Below are positions 47,709-57,853 of a stretch of DNA of 64,000 bases, one piece after another. A program made the translations under genes and the position numbers. The stretch spans positions 38,144 to 102,143 of the forward strand of contig JAQSXC010000009.1 of NCBI GenBank assembly GCA_029266335.1, in the 5' to 3' direction. Source of the stretch: Eubacterium sp. Its GTDB lineage: Bacteria; Bacillota; Clostridia; Acetivibrionales; DSM-1351. Position 1 is the stretch's first letter; the number at the start of each line of letters is the position of its first letter. Under the pieces are notes generated by a model. It worked only from the letters and a program-made list of their open reading frames with translations. It did no database searches and had not been told where the DNA came from.

Positions 47709-50318
47709 TTATTTAGCAATACTGGTTCTTATAATCTTATACAGTTGTATTACTACAAAAGGCACCAGGGATAGCAAGCCTATTATTCCAAGGTGATTGC
47801 CGACCTGCGGATTTATTTCAAACAGGTGCTGTAGGGGAGGAACTGTAAGAACCAGAGCCAGTAAGGCTATTCCTATGAGAACTGCACCCCATTGGAACTT
47901 GTTGGTGAAAATACCTATTTTAAATAAAGGATACTTTGACCTGCAGTTGAAACCGTGAATCAATCTTGCAAGTGCCAGAACAGCAAAGGCCATGGTACTT
48001 GCAAGGGTGGCTCCTCCCACATTTAAGCCATAGTAGAATGCAGCCAGGGCACTTGCCGCAATTACAGCACCCTCGAATATGACCTGCAGCAGGAAGCTTC
48101 TGTTCAACAGCGGTTGATTAATATCTCTCGGTTTTGAGTTAAGAACATCTTTTCTATAAGGTTCAAGGCCCAGTGCTATTGCCGGCATGGAATCTGTCAG
48201 CAGATTGATAAATAACAGGTGCATTGCCGTAAACGGCAGCGGAAGGGCCAAAATGGATGTGTACAGCACAGCCAGAATACCTGCCGTGTTACCTGACAAC
48301 AGGAACTTAATTGAGTTCTTTATATTGGTATAGATGCTTCTGCCGTTGGATACAGCTTTGACTATCGTGGCAAAATTGTCATCCACCAGTATCATTGAAG
48401 CGGCATCCTTGGCAACCTCTGTTCCAACCTTGCCCATAGCTACGCCGATATCGGCCTGCTTCAGAGCCGGAGCATCATTTACTCCGTCACCTGTCATTGA
48501 AACAACGTTGCCTTTATCCTGCCAGGCCTTTACAATCCTTATTTTATGCTCAGGAGAAACACGGGCATAAACAGAGATATCCTGAACCTTGCTTTTAAGC
48601 TCTTCTTCAGACATTTTCTCAATATCTGCTCCTTCAACTGCATGGCTCTTTTCATCCATGATCCCTATCTGCTTAGCTATTGCCGACGCAGTTATCTTAT
48701 GGTCTCCGGTTATCATTACCGGTTTTATTCCGGCACGTATACAGTCGGCAACTGCTTGCCTGGATTCTTCCCTCGGAGGATCAATCATTGCCACAAGACC
48801 AACAAAGGTAAGATCCTTTTCGTCATCTGTAGAAAGACTCACCTGCGAATCAAAGGTTTTTCTGGCAAATGCCAGTACACGCAGGCCATCCTGTGAAAAC
48901 TCCCTGTTCACTTTTTCAATAAACTCAATATTTTCCTGTTCAAGAGGTTTGTCACCATGCTCGGTTAAAACATTTTTTGACCTGCTCAATATGACGTCAG
49001 GAGCACCTTTGGTAAACATCATGAACTGCCCGTCAATATTGTGCATGGTGCTCATGAGCTTTCTGTCAGAGTCAAAGGGAACCTCTGACAATCTGGCGTA
49101 TTCGTCACGGACATCTTCCTCTTCGTAGCCATAGTCATTGGCAAGCTTTATAAAGGCTACCTCTGTAGGATCACCCACTGCAGTTCCGTCGGTGATGGTA
49201 GCATCGCTTGAGAGAATGCTTATTTTAACTATTGAACGCTGAAGGGTGTCTTCCATATCGAGCTTTTCGGAATCGAATATCTTCCAGCCTGCAAAAACCT
49301 TCTTTGCCACCATTTTATTCTGTGTCAGGGTTCCAGTCTTATCTGAACAGATTACCGAAACACTTCCAAGACTTTCTACGGCATGAAGCTTCCTTACAAT
49401 TGCATTTTCCTTGGCCATTTTTTGAGTTCCGATGGCAAGCACTATGGTTACAATGGAACTCAGTGCTTCAGGAATGGCGGCTACGGCAAGAGCAATTGCA
49501 AACATGAAGGAGTCAATGACTGTATAACCTCTAATAATATTCGTTGCCAGAATAATTCCGCATAATATCAGTATTGCAACAGCCAGCTTCTTTCCGAATT
49601 TATCAAGGCTGACTTGCAGAGGGGTTTGCTTATTCTCGGCAGCATCCATCAGGGAAGCTATTTTACCCAGCTCTGTCGACATAGCTGTATTTGTTACCGC
49701 AATGACTGCTCTTCCATAGGTTACATGACTTCCTGTGAACACCATGTTTTTTCTGTCACCTATGGGCACATCGGTTGCAGAAATAATATCAGTTGTTTTA
49801 ATAACACTTTCCGATTCTCCGGTAAGTGAGCTTTCATTCACCTGTAAGCTGTGGTTTTCGATAATTCTGCCGTCAGCACTTATAAAATCACCGGCTTCAA
49901 GCAGAAGAATATCTCCGGGTAAAACCTCTCTGGAGGGTATCTCAATCCTCATTTTGTTTCTGATTACCCTGGCAACGGGAGAAGAAAGAGATTTCAAGCT
50001 TTCAAGAGATTTCTCAGCCTTGAAATGCTGTGCGGTACCGAGAATTGAATTTAAAATAGTCACTGCAAAAATAACTATTGCACTTTCATAATCCCTTAGA
50101 AAAAGAGAAATAACTGCAGCAGTTAATAGAATGATTACAAGAAAATCCTTGAATTGCCCCAGAAAAATTTTTATGACACCAGCTTTTTTTCCGGTTTGGA
50201 GTTCATTGTAACCGTATTTTTCTCTGATTTTGTCCTTGTCTTTATCAGAGATACCATTTAAATTTGTGTTGAGTTCTTTTATAACATCCTGAGCTGAGTA
50301 GTTGTAGCAATTCTTCAT
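47709..50318 (-). CDS. P-type cation-transporting ATPase (Ca2+ type)
   Basis: CSDKTGTLTQNKM, MTGDGVNDAPALKQADIGVAMG, PEAL TM4 motif. Confidence 0.95.
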   Translation of the reverse strand: MKNCYNYSAQDVIKELNTNLNGISDKDKDKIREKYGYNELQTGKKAGVIKIFLGQFKDFLVIILLTAAVISLFLRDYESAIVIFAVTILNSILGTAQHFKAEKSLESLKSLSSPVARVIRNKMRIEIPSREVLPGDILLLEAGDFISADGRIIENHSLQVNESSLTGESESVIKTTDIISATDVPIGDRKNMVFTGSHVTYGRAVIAVTNTAMSTELGKIASLMDAAENKQTPLQVSLDKFGKKLAVAILILCGIILATNIIRGYTVIDSFMFAIALAVAAIPEALSSIVTIVLAIGTQKMAKENAIVRKLHAVESLGSVSVICSDKTGTLTQNKMVAKKVFAGWKIFDSEKLDMEDTLQRSIVKISILSSDATITDGTAVGDPTEVAFIKLANDYGYEEEDVRDEYARLSEVPFDSDRKLMSTMHNIDGQFMMFTKGAPDVILSRSKNVLTEHGDKPLEQENIEFIEKVNREFSQDGLRVLAFARKTFDSQVSLSTDDEKDLTFVGLVAMIDPPREESRQAVADCIRAGIKPVMITGDHKITASAIAKQIGIMDEKSHAVEGADIEKMSEEELKSKVQDISVYARVSPEHKIRIVKAWQDKGNVVSMTGDGVNDAPALKQADIGVAMGKVGTEVAKDAASMILVDDNFATIVKAVSNGRSIYTNIKNSIKFLLSGNTAGILAVLYTSILALPLPFTAMHLLFINLLTDSMPAIALGLEPYRKDVLNSKPRDINQPLLNRSFLLQVIFEGAVIAASALAAFYYGLNVGGATLASTMAFAVLALARLIHGFNCRSKYPLFKIGIFTNKFQWGAVLIGIALLALVLTVPPLQHLFEINPQVGNHLGIIGLLSLVPFVVIQLYKIIRTSIAK

Positions 50319-50765
50319 GTGATTCCCCCTGTATTTAATATATTTAAATTTATAGGTTTTACCAGTTTAAAATGACAAATAATAATAACATTATTAGATA
50401 TTTTTAATCTGTACTTATTTCAGGAAATGTATTCGGAAATGGACAAAAAGATACAATTATTATACATAAGCAGGAAAGTTATTACAATTAAATACCGGAA
50501 TTCTTAACAATTCATTAACAAATAGATGGCAGCACTTAAGAAAAAATTTAGTAAAAATGAAATATAATTTTGATGTCTATTCTGATATAATATCAGATGG
50601 GTTTTACAAATAAAGGCTAACTTGGCTGCTTTTGAAGTATAATAACTAAAATGATCCGATTTAAAGGTTTATAAATATTTTAGCCCATGTCCAGGTATGG
50701 AACTTTGAGAGGCTTGTTGACAGGTCTTGAGTAATTTTGGACATAAGGGATTTACGGAGGTAAAC

Positions 50766-52598
50766 ATGAGTTCTAGAAGGAACAAAAGACACAGTCTGTT
50801 ACCTGCAGTAACAGTTTTTTTTACAGTTTTACTGATAGGTTTGACAGTCCTATATTTAATGTACAGCGGTAATCTGCCCTGGCTGGATACCACGCCTCAG
50901 ACCAATGTGACCAATACATCAAAAGCGTCTGAAACTGCAGCAGGCACATCAAAGGCGCCTTCTGCTGCAACAAATACTCCGCCTGCGCAAAACACTGCCG
51001 GGGAAACCGATCAGCAGCCTGCGGAAAGTACCAATCCTGATGACCTGCTGATTTCCTGGAAAAATCCTGCCAGTCTTATTACCAAAAAGGCTTTAGGTGA
51101 TGGTTCCTCACAGAAATCATACAAGGACGGCGGGAAAATTACCTATTGGACTTTAGTTAACAACAAAACTGTTAAAAATTATAATCCGCCATATAATTTA
51201 GCTTTTGGATCGCCCGAAATGTACTCGGCCTTGGAAGGTGTAACTGCCTTTAGAGGCAATAACTACAGAACGTCACCCTCATGGGGGGAAGCCAGTGTAA
51301 AACAGAAAAAGCTTGAAATTGTCTGGACCCATGACATCGGAGCTGTTTCAGGGGTGGGAAGCTATTGGCCGGGTGCAGGCTGGACAGGACAGCCGCTGCT
51401 GGTTCACTGGCCAGAGGATGTAAGAAAAATCATGAATATCAATTCTAGTTTAAAATCAAAGGATCTGGTGGAAGTAATTTACCCAGTATTTGATGGTAAT
51501 GTATATTTCCTGGATATGGAGACAGGCAAACCTTCCAGACCGAAAATGAATATCGGTTTTACCGTAAAGGGAACAGGTATGGTTGACCCGAGAGGTTATC
51601 CTTTGTTCTATACAGGACAGGGGCTTAATGAAATAAACGGAAAAACGGGAACCTTTAAATACAGAATTTTTAATCTGATTAATCAGAAGGAGATATATTC
51701 ATTTCCGGGAAATGATCCCGTTGCCTTCAGATCCTGGGGGGCTAATGATTCTTCCGCACTTCTGAACAGGTATACAGATACGCTGATCAACTGCGGAGAA
51801 AATGGATTGGTATATAAAGCCAAGCTCAACACTAAATTCGATAAAACGGCCGGTACAATTTCAATCAGCCCTACGGTAACAAAGTACCGTTACAAGAGCA
51901 GCTACAGCTCGGAGCAGGGTATTGAAAACTCACCTGCATTTTACAGAAATCTCATGTATTTTGCCGATAATGGCGGGACTATACAGTGTCTGGATATAAA
52001 CACCATGGAGCCTGTATGGATATATAAAGCAGGTGACGATACTGACAGCACTATAACGCTGGAAGAAACAAAAGAAGGAGTATTCCTGTATACTGCAAAT
52101 GAAATTGATAAAAGGGGAAAGGCCGGTGCGAGGGCAAACTGTAACATTAGAAAGCTTAATGCTTTGACAGGTGAGCTTGTATGGCAGAAGGATTATTCCT
52201 GCGTTTATCAGTCATATATTAACGGTGGTGCGTTAGCAACGCCTGTTGTTGGCAAGAATGATATAAGTGATGTTGTTATATTTAATATCGCATTAACCGG
52301 ATCAACAAGTGACGGCACTCTGGTAGCACTGGACAAGAACACCGGCAAGGAAGTCTGGAAGAGACATCTGGATGCTTACAGCTGGAGTTCACCGGTAGAC
52401 TTCAGGTCCGACGATGGTAAAACCTATATGCTGTTGTGTGATTTCAGAGGGGATATGCATCTCATAGACCCCAAAACAGGTGAAGATCTCGATAAGATTT
52501 CTGTAGGGGGAAATGTTGAAGCATCTCCGGCAGTCTATAACAACATGGCAGTTGTAGGAACTTATGCCAAAAAGATTTACGGTGTAAAAATAAATTAG
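50766..52598 (+). CDS. PQQ-binding-like beta-propeller repeat protein, copy 1
   Basis: N-terminal TM, Ala/Thr/Pro linker, repeated W/Y blade motifs (LVALDKNTGKEVWKRHL). Confidence 0.88.
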   Translation: MSSRRNKRHSLLPAVTVFFTVLLIGLTVLYLMYSGNLPWLDTTPQTNVTNTSKASETAAGTSKAPSAATNTPPAQNTAGETDQQPAESTNPDDLLISWKNPASLITKKALGDGSSQKSYKDGGKITYWTLVNNKTVKNYNPPYNLAFGSPEMYSALEGVTAFRGNNYRTSPSWGEASVKQKKLEIVWTHDIGAVSGVGSYWPGAGWTGQPLLVHWPEDVRKIMNINSSLKSKDLVEVIYPVFDGNVYFLDMETGKPSRPKMNIGFTVKGTGMVDPRGYPLFYTGQGLNEINGKTGTFKYRIFNLINQKEIYSFPGNDPVAFRSWGANDSSALLNRYTDTLINCGENGLVYKAKLNTKFDKTAGTISISPTVTKYRYKSSYSSEQGIENSPAFYRNLMYFADNGGTIQCLDINTMEPVWIYKAGDDTDSTITLEETKEGVFLYTANEIDKRGKAGARANCNIRKLNALTGELVWQKDYSCVYQSYINGGALATPVVGKNDISDVVIFNIALTGSTSDGTLVALDKNTGKEVWKRHLDAYSWSSPVDFRSDDGKTYMLLCDFRGDMHLIDPKTGEDLDKISVGGNVEASPAVYNNMAVVGTYAKKIYGVKIN

Positions 52599-52692
52599 AG
52601 CATTTTATATAAAAGTATTAATTCAAAAGTAAAAATTAAAAGGTATTAATTTAAACAAAATCAATTAATTAGTAAGAAACAGTGAGGGAGTT

Positions 52693-54510
52693 ATGAGAAG
52701 ATACAGAAGAAGAGCAAACAACAGATTAAAAGGAATATTGGTAATACTTGTGCTGGCTTTGATTACTACAGGTATCTGGATTGGCCTCAGCAAGTTGTTT
52801 GACTTTGATAAAAACAGTGTTAAAACATCATCAAATACATCGGCAGTTGTAGATTCTGCAGGTTCAACAGAAGAGGAAGAGGAAATTGAGCCAGAACCGG
52901 TGGCAGATCCAATGCCCAAGGAAATGACAGATCCGGAGAAATTGAAAACTTCCTGGACTGAAAAGTCTGATTTTGGCGGAGAAAAAGCCTTTCCGGATTT
53001 TGCGCTCAAGAATTCGTTTTCCAACGGTTTGAGCATGAATTCATGGATATTCAGGCTGAATACCCCTTTAAAAGAATACACTGTCAAGAAAAAGAACAAG
53101 ATTGATTTCGGAGCCTCCTCCGAATACTCGGAGCTTGAAGGAGTTACTACTTTCAGGGGTAATAACTACAGAGACAATGCCTCCTATGGTACAAGAACAG
53201 TCAGTGAGAAAAAGCTTGAAATCGTATGGGAAAAAACCGGTTTGGGTGCAATTTCAGCACACAACAGCTATTGGCCCGGAACAGGCTGGACAGGCCAGCC
53301 TCTTCTGGTTCACTGGCCGGAGGATGTCAGGAAACTGATGAATATTAATGAAGAAATGAAGGCAAAGGATCTGGTAGAGGTTATTTATCCTACTCTTGAC
53401 GGAAATATTTATTTCCTTGATCTTGAAACGGGAAAACCCACAAGAAACAAGCTTCAGATAGGTTACCCCATAAAGGGAACCGCAATGGTTGACCCGCGAG
53501 GCTATCCTGTACTATATACAGGTATGGGTATAAATGAGAACGGCGGCAAGTTTACCGAGTATAAATACAGAATTATCAACCTTCTCAACCAGAAGGAGCT
53601 ATACTCAATATTCGGAAGGGACCAGGTTGCCTTCAGAGGCTGGGGAGCTAACGATGCTTCGGCATTGCTTGACCGTAAAACCGATACATTGCTGGATGTG
53701 GCCGAAAATGGACTGGTGTACAAGGTTAAACTCAATACTAAATTTGATAAGGCCGCAGGCAGCCTGACAATGGCTCCGCAGCTGACCAAATACCGCTATA
53801 GAAGTCCCTTCAACGATGAGCAGGGAATTGAAAACTCACCTGCGGTATACAAAAACTTCATGTATTTCTGTGATAATGGCGGAACCTTGCAGTGTCTGGA
53901 TCTGAATACAATGAAGCCCGTATGGATTTATGATACGAAGGATGATACTGATGCAACAATAGTAATTGAAGAAACAGATGAGGGCGTATTCCTCTACACT
54001 GCAAATCAGGTTGACAAGCGCGGGGAAAACGGAAAAGCCACTGTAGCAGATTGCAATATCAGAAAATTCAATGCCTTGACAGGAGAGCTCATATGGCAGA
54101 AGGACTATCAATGCGTTTATAATTACTATATAAACGGTGGAGCCCTGGGAACACCTATATTGGGTAAGGATGATATCAGCAATATGGTAATCTTCAACAT
54201 ATGCTTTACAGGCTCAAACAGCGATGGTACCATGGTAGCCCTTGATAAGAAGACAGGTAATGAAATATGGAAGAAGAAGCTTGCCTCCTACAGCTGGTGT
54301 TCTCCTCTGGATTTCAAGAGCTCAGATGGAAAGACATATATGGTGTACAGTGACTTTGCCGGAAAGATGTATCTGCTTGACCCAATGAACGGTAAAACTC
54401 TTGATTCCGTTTCATTGGAGGGCAATGTTGAATCTTCACCTGCCATATACAATGACACCATTGTAGTAGGAAGCTACGCAAGAAAGATTTTTGGAATAAA
54501 AGTAAAATAG
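52693..54510 (+). CDS. PQQ-binding-like beta-propeller repeat protein, copy 2
   Basis: Colinear with copy 1 (GVTTFRGNNYR, SYWPGTGWTGQPLLVHWPEDVRKLMNIN). Confidence 0.88.
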   Translation: MRRYRRRANNRLKGILVILVLALITTGIWIGLSKLFDFDKNSVKTSSNTSAVVDSAGSTEEEEEIEPEPVADPMPKEMTDPEKLKTSWTEKSDFGGEKAFPDFALKNSFSNGLSMNSWIFRLNTPLKEYTVKKKNKIDFGASSEYSELEGVTTFRGNNYRDNASYGTRTVSEKKLEIVWEKTGLGAISAHNSYWPGTGWTGQPLLVHWPEDVRKLMNINEEMKAKDLVEVIYPTLDGNIYFLDLETGKPTRNKLQIGYPIKGTAMVDPRGYPVLYTGMGINENGGKFTEYKYRIINLLNQKELYSIFGRDQVAFRGWGANDASALLDRKTDTLLDVAENGLVYKVKLNTKFDKAAGSLTMAPQLTKYRYRSPFNDEQGIENSPAVYKNFMYFCDNGGTLQCLDLNTMKPVWIYDTKDDTDATIVIEETDEGVFLYTANQVDKRGENGKATVADCNIRKFNALTGELIWQKDYQCVYNYYINGGALGTPILGKDDISNMVIFNICFTGSNSDGTMVALDKKTGNEIWKKKLASYSWCSPLDFKSSDGKTYMVYSDFAGKMYLLDPMNGKTLDSVSLEGNVESSPAIYNDTIVVGSYARKIFGIKVK

Positions 54511-54534
54511 TATTGTTTGATTGGTTAATATTCA

Positions 54535-54562
54535 GAGCAACCGTTTGGTTGCTTTTTGAATT
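54535..54562 (+). terminator. Terminator after PQQ-like pair
   Basis: AGCAACC gttt GGTTGCTTTTTG. Confidence 0.75.
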
Positions 54563-54806
54563 TTTTTGAGATCTATTATTAAGAAAAAATTAATAGTTTT
54601 TGTATATTATTAGGTTGTTAAATGTATTATAATTAGAATAATTTGGGACAATGCATACAAAAAAATAATTTTTACGTAAATAGATTGGAACTTATTTAAT
54701 TTCTGCACTGTCTAATAAATGAAGAGATGCGTAAAAAATGATTATTCTCCCGTCACTTAACCGGAAATGGCCGAGATAATTATCCTATATCAGAATGGAG
54801 ACAAAA

Positions 54807-55378
54807 TGAAGATTTTAAGAGAACTTTTAAGCTGGCTTGGAACCATATTAATTTCAATAATTGTAGCACTGCTGGTTATAATTTTCCTTTTTCAGCCTAC
54901 AAGTGTAAATGGGCCATCAATGGAGAACACTTTGCATAACGGAGATAAAATCATAATAAACAAAACTCAGAATATTTTTCATAAAAAGCCCGACTATGAA
55001 GACATTGTCATAATTGACAGCAGAGTAGACCGGAAACGTACCTTTATGGACAATGTGATTGATCCTCTCAAATATAATATCATTGTTACCAAAATAACCG
55101 AAAACACTGATGAAATATTCTGGGTAAAGAGAGTAATCGGTAAAGCGGGAGATGTGCTTGAATTCAAAGACGGCAAGGTTATAAGGAACGGTGAGACTTT
55201 AGAAGAGTCTTACATAAAAGAACCCATGAAAAATCAATCTGATGAAAAGATAACAGTACCTGAAAACAGTGTTTTTGTAATGGGTGATAACAGAAATGAA
55301 AGCATGGACAGCAGGGTTATTGGCCCAGTACCGCTGGATCATGTTGTAGGTAAGTACTTATTGAAGTTGGGTTTCTAA
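54807..55378 (+). CDS. lepB: Signal peptidase I
   Basis: GPSMENTLHNGD catalytic Ser motif, KRVIGKAGD Lys box, VMGDNRNESMDSR. Confidence 0.94.
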
Positions 55379-55416
55379 AAAACTGAGCTTTAATGATAAA
55401 AGAAATGGAGATTTGT

Positions 55417-56166
55417 ATGGAGGTTTTATCAGTATATAAGAAAAAGTACATTGTTGATTATGGAAATGCAGATTATTATAAAAAGTTAAAGATCAGCGCC
55501 TTATTCAATTATTTTCAGGATGTGGCCAGTCTCCATGCTGAAAATCTTGGGCTGGGAGTTGAAAGTCTTCAGGAAAATCAGGGAGTAACCTGGGTTTTGG
55601 TTAAAATACTGGTTCAAATGGACAGGTTCCCAAACCTTAATGAAGAAATAACTGTTGAGACCTGGCCGCAAGAGCCTAAAAAGCTCGAATTTGAGAGGGA
55701 TTTTATTGTCAGGGACATAGAAGGCAATGTGATAGGAAGAGCTATTTCCAGCTGGGTCATAATGGATATAGAAGCCAGGGAAATCAGAAAAACTGAACTA
55801 TTCCCGGGAAGATTTCCTCCTTTCAACCCTGTCAGGGCAATAGAGGGCCGGATGGGTAAGATAAAAGCCAGCGGACAGCTTCAACAGGTATATCAGAAGG
55901 TTATCGGTTATAGTGACATAGACATTAACGGGCATCTGAACAATTCCAAATATATAGATTATATAACCGATTGTTTTTCTATGGAAAGGCATGGACAGTA
56001 TACAGTTGATACAATTCAGGTAAGCTATGTAAGTGAAGCTCTGGCAGGAGATAAAATTACATTTTATAAAGATATCTCAACCCTCGGTGAAGGCACAGTC
56101 TATGTAGAGGGAGTGGATGATGAAGACGGTAAGACCTATTTCAAGGCTTGTATTACTTTAAAGTAA
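55417..56166 (+). CDS. Acyl-ACP thioesterase
   Basis: FatA-like hotdog domain: ALFNYFQDVASLHAENLGLG...YSDIDINGHLNNSKYIDYI. Confidence 0.92.
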   Translation: MEVLSVYKKKYIVDYGNADYYKKLKISALFNYFQDVASLHAENLGLGVESLQENQGVTWVLVKILVQMDRFPNLNEEITVETWPQEPKKLEFERDFIVRDIEGNVIGRAISSWVIMDIEAREIRKTELFPGRFPPFNPVRAIEGRMGKIKASGQLQQVYQKVIGYSDIDINGHLNNSKYIDYITDCFSMERHGQYTVDTIQVSYVSEALAGDKITFYKDISTLGEGTVYVEGVDDEDGKTYFKACITLK

Positions 56167-56197
56167 CTATTAACTCATAACAACAGGAGGGGTTTAT

Positions 56198-56815
56198 ATG
56201 ACTAACAATCAAAAATTGAAGGTTCTAGCAGCAATACTGTTTGTTTTAATTATTGTACTTATAGGAATGTTAATATACGCAACAACCATTCATAAAAATG
56301 ATGATAAGCCGGCTTCAAATACTGCAGACGTATCGACAACCGCTTCATCAACAAACGCCGTACAGCCCGGCCAGAGCAGTACTTCCGAAGAGGCCGGAAC
56401 TATTGACCTGAAGCTGTATAAATATGATGCTGAGGATTATGATAAGCCTAAAGAAATAGTAACAGTACCTGTAGATAAGAAACTCTATGAGGACGATATT
56501 ACCGCGGCTATAAATAAATTACTTGAAACAACAGGTCTTAGTATAAAAAAAGCAGTTGTAAGTGGAGAACTGCTTACTGTTGATTTATCAAAGGAAATAG
56601 AAGCAAAATTTAATATGGGAAGTGCCGGCGGAATAACAAACACAAATATCCTTGCTGCCACTCTGGTTAATCTTCCGGGTATCAATAAGCTTGAGGTTAC
56701 AGTAGATGGTGTTGCCGGTGTGGAAGGAGATCACTTCAGCTTTAACGGAACCTTTGTAAAAGCTGACGGAGATAAATCCTATGAATTTACTTCATCGGGC
56801 AGAGTGAGCAAGTAA
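56198..56815 (+). CDS. GerMN-domain lipoprotein/membrane protein
   Basis: N-terminal TM; ITAAINKLLETTGL...VDLSKEIEAKF...LAATLVNLPGINKLEVTVDG. Confidence 0.75.
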   Translation: MTNNQKLKVLAAILFVLIIVLIGMLIYATTIHKNDDKPASNTADVSTTASSTNAVQPGQSSTSEEAGTIDLKLYKYDAEDYDKPKEIVTVPVDKKLYEDDITAAINKLLETTGLSIKKAVVSGELLTVDLSKEIEAKFNMGSAGGITNTNILAATLVNLPGINKLEVTVDGVAGVEGDHFSFNGTFVKADGDKSYEFTSSGRVSK

Positions 56816-56825
56816 TTGATTTTCA

Positions 56826-56903
56826 GGCATGATTAATAATAAAACTCAGTTTTAAGGTTTAAAAAACCTCTTAAAATGAGTAAATTATTATTTAATTATA
56901 GCC
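56826..56903. repeat. Palindromic element, compact copy (78 bp)
   Basis: GGCATGATTAATAATAAAACTCAGTTTTAAGGTTT aaa AACCTCTTAAAATGAGTAAATTATTATTTAATTATAGCC. Confidence 0.8.
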
Positions 56904-57700
56904 TCAATAATTTAAAGGCTGGTGCAGGAGTGGGGAAAAGATTTATAAAGTTAAGCTTGTTTTTAATAGCGGTACTGGGAATTGCTGACACTATTGTCAT
57001 CAGAAACAGAAGCGGGAGCATGGACTTTGGTATTGTGCTTCCGGCTGTGGGCGGAATAGCAATAATCCTTGGATTGTTATTTATTAATACAAAACATTAT
57101 AAGAAAAATACAAAACTATATAATAGAATCGGTAAATTAATTGGTGCAATGTTTTCTGTTTGGCTGGTTTCATTTATTATCATTTGTGTCATACTGGTAA
57201 CCTCTGCCATATCGGAAAAGGACCAGAAAGTTGATTGTGTTATTGTACTCGGTGCCGGTCTAAAAGGTGAAAAACCAACACTGGTGCTTGTCCAGCGTTT
57301 GAACAATACCCTCAATTACATAGCCGACCATCCTGAAACGAGGGTTATAGTATCAGGAGGTCAGGGGATGGGAGAGGCCATTACTGAAGCTGAGGGCATG
57401 AAAAGATATCTTGTCAGCAACGGTATGGACGAAAACCTTATACTAAAAGAGGAAAAGTCAACAAGCACCTATGAAAATATGATTTATTCCAGAGAACTGT
57501 ATGAACGGACCTTTGGTAAAAAACTTAACAGGGTTATGATAATAACCAATGATTTTCACATGTTCAGATCAAAAATTCTGGCAGGCCGGGCAGGACTGGA
57601 AGCTTATGGAATCAGCTCCGGCACTCCCTGGTATATTTATCCCAATGTATTTTTAAGAGAATACCTGGCAGTTTTCAAATCTTTGCTGCTGGATAGATAA
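56876..57700 (+). CDS. YdcF/SanA/ElyC-like DUF218 protein
   Basis: DCVIVLGAGLKGEKPTLVLVQRL, VSGGQGMGEAITEAEGMKRYL; true start may be downstream of the repeat. Confidence 0.85.
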   Translation: MSKLLFNYSLNNLKAGAGVGKRFIKLSLFLIAVLGIADTIVIRNRSGSMDFGIVLPAVGGIAIILGLLFINTKHYKKNTKLYNRIGKLIGAMFSVWLVSFIIICVILVTSAISEKDQKVDCVIVLGAGLKGEKPTLVLVQRLNNTLNYIADHPETRVIVSGGQGMGEAITEAEGMKRYLVSNGMDENLILKEEKSTSTYENMIYSRELYERTFGKKLNRVMIITNDFHMFRSKILAGRAGLEAYGISSGTPWYIYPNVFLREYLAVFKSLLLDR

Positions 57701-57776
57701 AAAATCAAATGAACCGTAAGAAAATAAGCATAAGCTTATGGAGTATTCACGTAAAATTAAAATAATTTGTTGCACA

Positions 57777-57826
57777 CAAAAAGAGGTTAAGAAAAGTCGA
57801 TTACAACTTTTCTTAACCTCTTTCTT
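57777..57826. terminator. Bidirectional terminator
   Basis: AAAGAGGTTAAGAAAAGT cgattaca ACTTTTCTTAACCTCTTT. Confidence 0.85.
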
Positions 57827-57853
57827 AATTTGATAATTTCAAGCGCGTGCTGC

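Noticed and set aside
50766-54510. True PQQ-dependent dehydrogenases
   Set aside because: No quinoprotein signature or PQQ biosynthesis genes seen; beta-propeller repeats alone do not imply PQQ.
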